A program made the position numbers and the translations under genes. Below the pieces are notes generated by a model. It was not told the DNA's origin and did not search any database. It saw only the letters and a program-made list of their open reading frames with translations. Positions 58,156 to 64,000 of a DNA stretch of 64,000 nt are shown here, piece after piece. How positions within the stretch are numbered: position 1 is the first letter of the stretch; the number at the start of each line of letters is the position of its first letter. Source of the stretch: Dermanyssus gallinae (lineage: Eukaryota > Arthropoda > Arachnida > Mesostigmata > Dermanyssidae); NCBI GenBank assembly GCA_003439945.1, contig QVRM01003902.1:194001-258000 (forward strand), written 5' to 3'.

Positions 58156-59566
58156 GTAAGTGTGGCAATATATGTACGTTTTGGCATCTTTTAGAAACGA
58201 CAGTTTGTGCCCCTGCATCGAGGTATCTTTACAGAGTACTTTTCTATCAGAATTTTGAAATAGTCTCCTGACACACTCTAACTGAGAGAGATCTAACGAC
58301 TGGCGGGCGTCTTTGGCATCACGAATAAGCATTCACATGCAGAATGTACAATAATCCTAGATACCATCCACTTGTACCGAGGAAAGAAATATGTGCACAT
58401 ACGTCTTTGTTAACGTTGAACTGTCCCTCAGTATAAAATACAGTATACAGTGCCTATATTTATGCATATAGATATATATGATAGATAGTCGATAACTTAA
58501 TAGCATATGTAAAACGCATATTCCTATGTTCATTTTTCTGTTGTAGGCGTGAACTTCAGCCATTGCGGTAAGTTATTGTATTGTATACTGTACAATATTA
58601 AAGCTATATATATATATATATATTTTTCGTTTAGCTTTGCTTACGTTTTAAACGCTTATGCAAGAACTGAATGCTGTGCTATTTCAGGCTGACTCATTAT
58701 TATTAAACAAAGTAGTACTGACTGAATTTCTTACATGATAGAGACCAATGTAGCAGACTCCGAGTGTAGCAAGTCCATATCATGATAAAAATCGATAAAC
58801 CGGTGAAAGACTGTCCATTCAGTATTAAACTCTCAAAATATTGTCTTAGATTCTACGTTCAAAATAATTTCCTTGGATTCTTAGTTTTAACGACGTTACT
58901 TTCTGTGGCTCAGTGGGACTTTTTCCTATGATTGTCCTTCTTCCTTATGCCTGTTTAGCTTCCTATTGCGCTTTACCTACTTTCACCAACTGTCGGTGTC
59001 TGCCTCAATTCGGAATTTTGAGCCAAATTACTTACTGTTCACGCGCCTGTTATGTCCAACAGCCTCGATAAGGTCTGCCGATGACAAACACTCCGGCTCG
59101 TCCCCAAATCTCGATATGGGCGCGCTGACTCCGCCAGGTCTCATGAGGACGGGTCAGGGTGACACATCAAGCGGCGACTCGAGCCCCAGTCGCGGCCATG
59201 CAGAAATTCTTCAAGGAGCTGACCTCGCTCGGCAGCGATCCCGCCCTCCAGAGCGCCATGCAGGACGTGCAGAGGAATCCGAGTGCGACGTCGATTGGGA
59301 CGCTTTTCACGACGCTGATGAACAAATTCGGCGGCATATCGTTAGGCCTACCTATCGGCATGCCATCGATTCCGAACCTGTCCTCTATGCCGCTTTCGAT
59401 ACCCGGAATAGGCACGACGCCTGCCGGCTCGAGTGGTTCGTCCGGTTTACCGAGTCTGTCATTGTCGAAGATTCCCGGATTGTCATCGTTGTCGTCATCG
59501 TCTGGAGGATCCGGCAGTCCGTCGCTGCCTGGACTCGGCCAGATGCCATTTAATCTCGGCGGATAG
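58113..59566 (+). CDS. Small secreted Gly/Ser/Pro-rich protein, at least three exons
   Basis: Not recognised as a known family. Exon 1 (58,113-58,155) encodes a signal-peptide-like start, MRPIVCACALLLSAG. Exon 2 is a 21-nt microexon (58,547-58,567, VNFSHC) with phase-1 junctions and consensus GTAAGT donors. Exon 3 probably starts at 59,063 after TGTCCAACAG and begins SIRSADDKHSGSSPNLDMGA. The last part (59,200-59,566) reads MQKFFKELTSLGSDPALQSA and becomes rich in Leu, Ser, Pro and Gly, ending QMPFNLGG before TAG. The first and last parts of exon 3 are in different frames, so either a short intron or a one-base shift lies at about 59,150-59,200. A secreted role is inferred from the signal peptide only. 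Confidence 0.6.
58547..58567 (+). CDS. Secreted protein exon 2 (21-nt microexon)
   Basis: Bounded by TTTTTCTGTTGTAG and GTAAGTTA; 21 nt, phase 1 on both sides, so skipping it keeps the frame. Confidence 0.6.
59063..59566 (+). CDS. Secreted protein last exon (apparent frameshift)
   Basis: 59,063 to about 59,160 has G/C-rich third codon positions in one frame, and 59,200-59,566 in the next frame. The acceptor at 59,062 is preceded by a pyrimidine-rich stretch. TAG stop at 59,564-59,566. Confidence 0.55.
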
Positions 59567-59569
59567 ATG

Positions 59570-60724
59570 AACGTTGTTGAATTGAGCGCAACGTTGCTTC
59601 TGGACGTTCGAGTCCAGATAAGAAATAAGCAACCGACGGAGTCCAGAAGAGAAATAAGCTTCCGACCGGCTGGGCTGTTCGTCCTCAACAAGCGTCATAG
59701 ATGCAAGCATGCGTGCGCAATTGCTTGTGAGCGTGATCGCCTCTACTCGTAATAATCTGCATGTTGAGGCAGATCGCTTTTAGCTACCTTCTAGAGCATG
59801 GCCCTGGCCTTTCTGTGCAGCCCCTCTGCAGAAAAAGCCGCTTAATCATATTGCCACTTCAGGTAAAATAAAACTGTAACAACAGCAAATAGATCCGACT
59901 TTACGTCGATAAACGCAAGCGGAAATGTTCTTTGCCCGCATGTGTATGTGCGTAGCCAATGGTGGTAGAAGAACGTAAAAGACAGCATGTTTCAGTGCGA
60001 GAACAACCAGCGGAATAAATATGGAAAAAAAAAAAACGACACCGTGCTGCCGAGATAGGAGCACACCGAGACAAGCAAGAGAGCAAGCCTAAACCCGGGA
60101 TTAGCTTCAACCAAATGAAACGTATTTACGAATAAAACCTGTAAATAGTTTCGTTGCGTATTAGTTAAAAGCATATTGTACACACTCTATGCACTGCACT
60201 GTGTGACGGCAAATAAAAATCAAATGTGCGCAACAGCTGGGTGTCCAGAACGCGTCATGCCCCGGCGATAAGTGTAAGAAAGATGTCTTGAATTGGTACT
60301 TCAATGCGGAGGGAGGAGGTGGGTTAACCACCATCACGCTGCTATTACTGCAGCAGGCTCAGCGCCAACATGATAGATAGTTATATTGCTGCTGTCAGGA
60401 GGCATGCATGGTGGCGAACGAGACGTACTAAACAGCCACAAGTTATTTCAAAGCAATGCAGGATATGATAGTAGTATGAAATAGGATGAAATATCACACT
60501 TTTGGTCATTTCACGAGGTCTCAGAAGTGGCAGGTCGTTTCTTATAACTGGTTTCCTAGAAACATAGAACTTTCTGATATTTTAGCTCATTTGGCAACAT
60601 TCAGAGAGATGCACCCTTTTATTTTCCGCGCCGCATGCTGGTGCTGCTGTTCGGTGGATGTTTAGATAACATATAGTTCATCAGGCATTTCTAAGCGGTT
60701 ACTGTTAAGACACGGGCTTGTGTG

Positions 60725-60763
<39 letters not shown>

Positions 60764-61150
60764 CCTACGTGGTTAAAAACCACCACTTCACAGAAAAAAT
60801 CTAGAGCGACCGTTGCATATTCTTTGCATCGATGGAGATCTGTAAGAGTACCCAACACTTTGTAAAGGCTTAAATCTTTGCTGATGTGAGTTGTCAATAA
60901 AGCCATAGGATAGCGCAATAGGGGCTAACGTTTGAATTCAAACCTTCAAATTTTGCTTTAAATTAGATGCATCTCTTGCTAGTTCATTGTAAACTTAAGA
61001 AATAATAATTAAATTCAATTGTGCTTCCTACACAACAAATCTAAAATCCTATTTGGTGAGAGCAGATTTGAAATAACCGCATTGTTATTCTTACGATACG
61101 TTCTTCCGATCTTTTGAGCAAGGTAACTTTATCGGGCCCCCATAATAAGT
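59570..61150. other. 3' flank and intergenic DNA; (TA)n at 60,727-60,761
   Basis: Possible polyadenylation signals occur near 59,868 and 60,212. No supported coding region. Confidence 0.4.
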
Positions 61151-61429
61151 CTTCCTCAAATGCGCTTAGTTTTGCCAAAAAAAATAAAACTACCTAAAAA
61201 AGTGATTAAACATATATGATTGCTCCGAAATATGCACGTGTTTCTCCTGTTGAACGCGAGAGATTCGTTAATGAAGGAACCCAGCTCTAGTATGACTGGG
61301 GACTTGCAGACGTTTATTTTTAGGGTTTCCCCAACAGTCCTTGCGGCCGCAGCATGGCCTCTGAGGCGGCTGTCGTAATATGACTTATCACCTATTCTCA
61401 ATGAGCCTCGCTCGACAAAAATTCGATCA

Positions 61430-61505
61430 CCGACAGGGATTGAACTTACGACACTCCGGTAGATGAGCATTTCTAGAGCGCCAGCCCCCTAGGTCACGCT
61501 GCCAC
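61430..61505 (-). repeat. tRNA-like SINE head
   Basis: Read on the minus strand, GCGTGACCTAGGGGGCTGGC resembles an A box and AAGTTCAATCCCTGTC a B box at tRNA-like spacing. The body may extend leftwards to about 61,160. It resembles tRNA-headed SINEs rather than a functional tRNA because the acceptor arms do not pair clearly. Confidence 0.5.
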
Positions 61506-61691
61506 TGCTAGCATTAGCTAAATTACCTTTTACAAAACGCAGAATTACTTCTGATATTTACTTTCACGTTTACGCATAAACACATCGATGTTAGCTGCCG
61601 ATAACTGCCTCTATTTTATTCTCCCCCTTCCATTTCTGTTGGTCGTAAGAGTCCGACGACAATCGATGAGTGCGGGCTTCAGGTTACTTAC

Positions 61692-61873
61692 TCGACGATG
61701 GTCCTATTAATGCATTGGGTCTGGTTCATAAACTCGGTCAAGTTCAAAGACTCCGTAAAAGGTGCTGCTAAAATACTTGAGTTAGTGCTGCTGCTAGCAG
61801 TAAGATTGCCTCCATGAAAGCTGGAAGACGCCACAGGTTCATTGGTGTTGGCCCGCGAGTCAACGTCAGACAC
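61692..61873 (-). CDS. Internal exon of an N-glycosylated extracellular or membrane protein
   Basis: 182 nt open throughout, between a strong acceptor (TTCATTGCCTCTAG) and donor (GTCGA|GTAAGTAA). The 60 residues are rich in Ser, Asn and Thr and contain five N-x-S/T sequons (NLT, NSS, NLT, NQT, NRT) and one Cys. That composition fits the extracellular N-terminal region of a receptor or channel. Neighbouring exons of this gene are not recognisable here, so its identity is unknown. Confidence 0.55.
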
Positions 61874-62342
61874 CTAGAGGCAATGAACAGCAGACGAGCG
61901 TGACACACTTCCTGAGGTAACTTGTTGAACAAAACTACGGTACTTTTGCTCTAATTGAGGCCGACCGCTACTCGAACTAATCAAGTAACCAAACGGCGGG
62001 GAGTATTTTAATAAAATGTGTCGGCTCTATATCATGCGAGATTTGAGAGAACAAAGCCGTCTGGCATTTATGCATGCGCAATGATAAAGCAGGGCAGATT
62101 CTATGTTCTGTGGCTAGCCATTTGGTAACGTAATTTTGGTTTCCGTCTCAGACGATATTCTAATCTAATCCAGTTATTCTATTTGGTACAGGTCTATATT
62201 GCAGGTGTATGATGCTTGGTCCGTTGTGATTAGTTTACAGCACGTAGAAAATAGGATGGATAGCATTGCATTCTAAAATCATGAATTCTTCTGCACAGGG
62301 ATTAACGAGTTTACCGACCGCTGATAGCATAACACTGAAAGT

Positions 62343-62392
<50 letters not shown>

Positions 62393-62856
62393 CTAAACAT
62401 TCTTAGATTTGTGCCTGACCTCGATCATAATCAGAGCAGATAATTTCGTGACAACCGAACAGGCAGCATAGTAATTAAGTTGCATAGGTAACAATTATAC
62501 TACGGCAATACGCAAACATTCTGCCGTAAGAATGTTTTTAGTCGTTGCGGCTCCACTGGGATTGCTGCCTTTAAGTTGTCTATGACACTCTCTTTTTGGC
62601 TAATCTTACTACTATTCAGTGTAGAGTTAATAAATAACGCTAGAAAACAATGGTAACATTAATACGCATAAAACGCAAAATATATAAATGTGAAAAACAT
62701 ACATGCGCAAAGCACAGTGCCAGTGCGCTCCGTCATTAGGGCGTAATAATAATAATAGTCATAATCATAATAATTCAAATTAGTATATTGTATATATATA
62801 TAACATAACAATTATCTCTTTATGGACGTATACACCGGATCAAATTAGTGAAAACG
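61874..62856. other. No recognisable gene; (TA)n at 62,344-62,389
   Basis: Probably intronic or intergenic relative to the exon at 61,692. One long (TA)n array of about 46 bp and a shorter one near 62,790. Confidence 0.45.
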
Positions 62857-63137
62857 TCACACATCCTCCGGATTCGGCCGTGTCCAGTTCAGCAGAATTC
62901 TACGCACAGAGGCAGCGTTAACTCGCTGAATGTTAGTCTCTGGTGTAGAAGTCGAAAGTTCTGTTGAACAGTTAAGCGCCTTGCCGACTCATTGGATAAG
63001 TTTAGGTCTTCGGTTCAGTGCCCTCTAGTGCCTTAAATGCTAGCGGGCGGAAGTCGTGGGGGCATGTAGTGCTGGCATATTTTCTGCATTTATTGGCCCT
63101 CGCCCACATAGACGCATGACCAGCGTGTTTCGCTCCC
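62857..63137 (-). pseudogene. YLDD/RLE-family retrotransposon relic, copy G (C-terminus)
   Basis: The minus strand ends IQRVNAASVRRILLNW and RPNPEDV with TGA at 62,857-62,859, matching QRGNAASVRGTLTNWDNP of the copy at 10,535. A short TAA array at 63,138-63,159 lies at its upstream side, as in the other copies. Confidence 0.65.
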
Positions 63138-63229
63138 GCATAATAATAATAATAATAATTCTATCAAAGCCAGCGTGCTAAGATATCTGTTGAACACCTT
63201 ATATATTCGTTAACGCTGCCTACCGTGCA

Positions 63230-64000
63230 GGAGCTCGCCGTATAACTTACTGCTTAAGTGTTCCGAATGGACACGCTCAAGATCAGCAGTCCTTAACCCC
63301 ACGCCCCAGCAGTCCTTAACGTGGCGCCCTTACTTTACGGGTGCCGCCTCCTTGCAGCGCAGCTTATGATTACCTATTGAATCAGCTATGTTCGTGCCAT
63401 AAGACGACCGGCAAAAACATCAAGAGCTAGGCGGAGCCTGTATGCGGTCCTAAACTCCGGGCTTGACAGCACGGTGCCAAGATTGGCACCCATTTTTAGC
63501 CAAAGATCAAAACCGCGCCGTCGGGTTTTGATGTGAGGGCGTAACGGGCCGAGTGCGCCAGGCTTGCGGCTAGATAACTTTCGAGGTGGGACTTGGTCTG
63601 CACCAGGGAAATTTTGTCCCACGTCGATTGCTTGACCCTGTTTCCGTCCTTTGAGCCTAATTTGACTAAGGGTGAGCTACCACATCTTAGCGGCTTTGCT
63701 TTGATGAGTTGTTGTAGAATCTTGTTCCAGTAGGGGTCAAACAATTCCGTGAAAGGCAAACGTCGACGAGAAAAATCCAAGTAGAGCAAGGCTACCTATG
63801 TATAATGTCTGCGTGCATATTGATGGCGAGACTTGCTCTTAGAAAATATTTGACCCTTTGCCACACCAAGCAATTGGCGCAGCAAGAGGAAAGCCGTCTG
63901 GGCGCTATTCAGGCGTAGACGAGCGTGCACCCACAAGACACGAGACGCCGTACATTAGGCTGGGCTGTCTAGGTGCTGTCTGAGATATGACAGCGGCTCC
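63230..64000 (-). pseudogene. YLDD/RLE-family retrotransposon relic, copy H
   Basis: It runs off the right edge. Minus-strand blocks: TAFLLLRQLLGVAKGQIF (compare PQAALCLWRYSLSSPRLNY in copy A), KQSTWDKISLVQTKSHLE, and LGTVLSSPEFRTAYRLRLAL (compare LGTMLDPNHFRMMSALRIG). Frames shift at least twice. It carries the segment before the nuclease; copies G and H may be parts of one broken element. Confidence 0.65.

Noticed and set aside
58959..59071. Cysteine-rich alternative last exon after the microexon, with its own stop
   Set aside because: An acceptor at 58,958 would give a short cysteine-rich end, but the stretch is pyrimidine-rich like an intron end and leads directly to the better acceptor at 59,062. 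Kept only as a possibility.
58966..59553. 195-codon plus-strand frame overlapping the secreted protein
   Set aside because: Its second half is the shifted shadow of the G/C-biased coding frame; only its part at 59,063-59,160 is probably coding.
59167..59691. 174-codon minus-strand frame
   Set aside because: Antisense shadow of the Gly/Ser/Pro-rich exon.
61430..61505. Functional tRNA gene
   Set aside because: A- and B-box-like motifs exist but the arms of a cloverleaf do not pair convincingly; SINE head is the better reading.

Overview
The window is a stretch of eukaryotic, most likely arthropod, nuclear DNA. It has GT-AG introns, a six-exon RAD51 gene, mariner and Tc1-like DNA transposons, R1-type and jockey/CR1-like retrotransposon fragments, tRNA-derived SINE-like pieces and many long (TA)n and (TAA)n arrays. 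The species cannot be fixed from sequence alone; a chelicerate or mite is only a guess.

Layout. 1-18,500 is a graveyard of retroelement and transposon relics: R1-like C-termini (about 4.0, 4.8-5.5, 16.8-18.5 kb), jockey/CR1-like reverse transcriptase relics (6.9-7.9 and 9.4-9.8 kb), a mariner relic (5.5 kb), a row of head-to-tail, 5'-truncated copies of a YLDD-type retroelement with a restriction-like endonuclease domain set in TAA arrays (11.5-14.6 kb), and a Tc1-like element with terminal inverted repeats of roughly 210 bp (14.7-16.3 kb). 18.5-23.9 kb shows no convincing gene. 23,978-30,746 (minus strand) holds RAD51 with all six coding exons recognisable; its introns carry a foldback repeat, inverted RT relics, a SINE-like piece and another TAA-associated retroelement copy. 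31-36.6 kb is AT-rich with one more relic of the YLDD family.

About 37.0-53.16 kb is a large satellite array of 17- to 18-bp units with higher-order structure. A defective R1-like retrotransposon (about 48.15-52.74 kb, minus strand) lies inside it with satellite directly against both ends. Three copies of a poly(A)-tailed R1-like 3' end were amplified together with the array. To the right, an apparently intact mariner (54,343-55,626, perfect 28-bp inverted repeats, uninterrupted DD34D transposase) sits in a minus-strand jockey/CR1-like relic.

From 57.9 kb there is probable host sequence again: a plus-strand gene for a small secreted protein (TATA box, signal-peptide exon, 21-nt microexon, Gly/Ser/Pro-rich last exon with an apparent reading-frame shift) and, at 61,692-61,873 on the minus strand, an isolated exon rich in N-glycosylation sequons from an extracellular or membrane protein. 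The window ends in two more minus-strand copies of the YLDD family.

The host genes (RAD51, the secreted protein, the orphan exon) have no evident functional link. The dominant theme is repeat biology: target preference for simple repeats, amplification of inserted elements by satellite expansion, and nested insertions.
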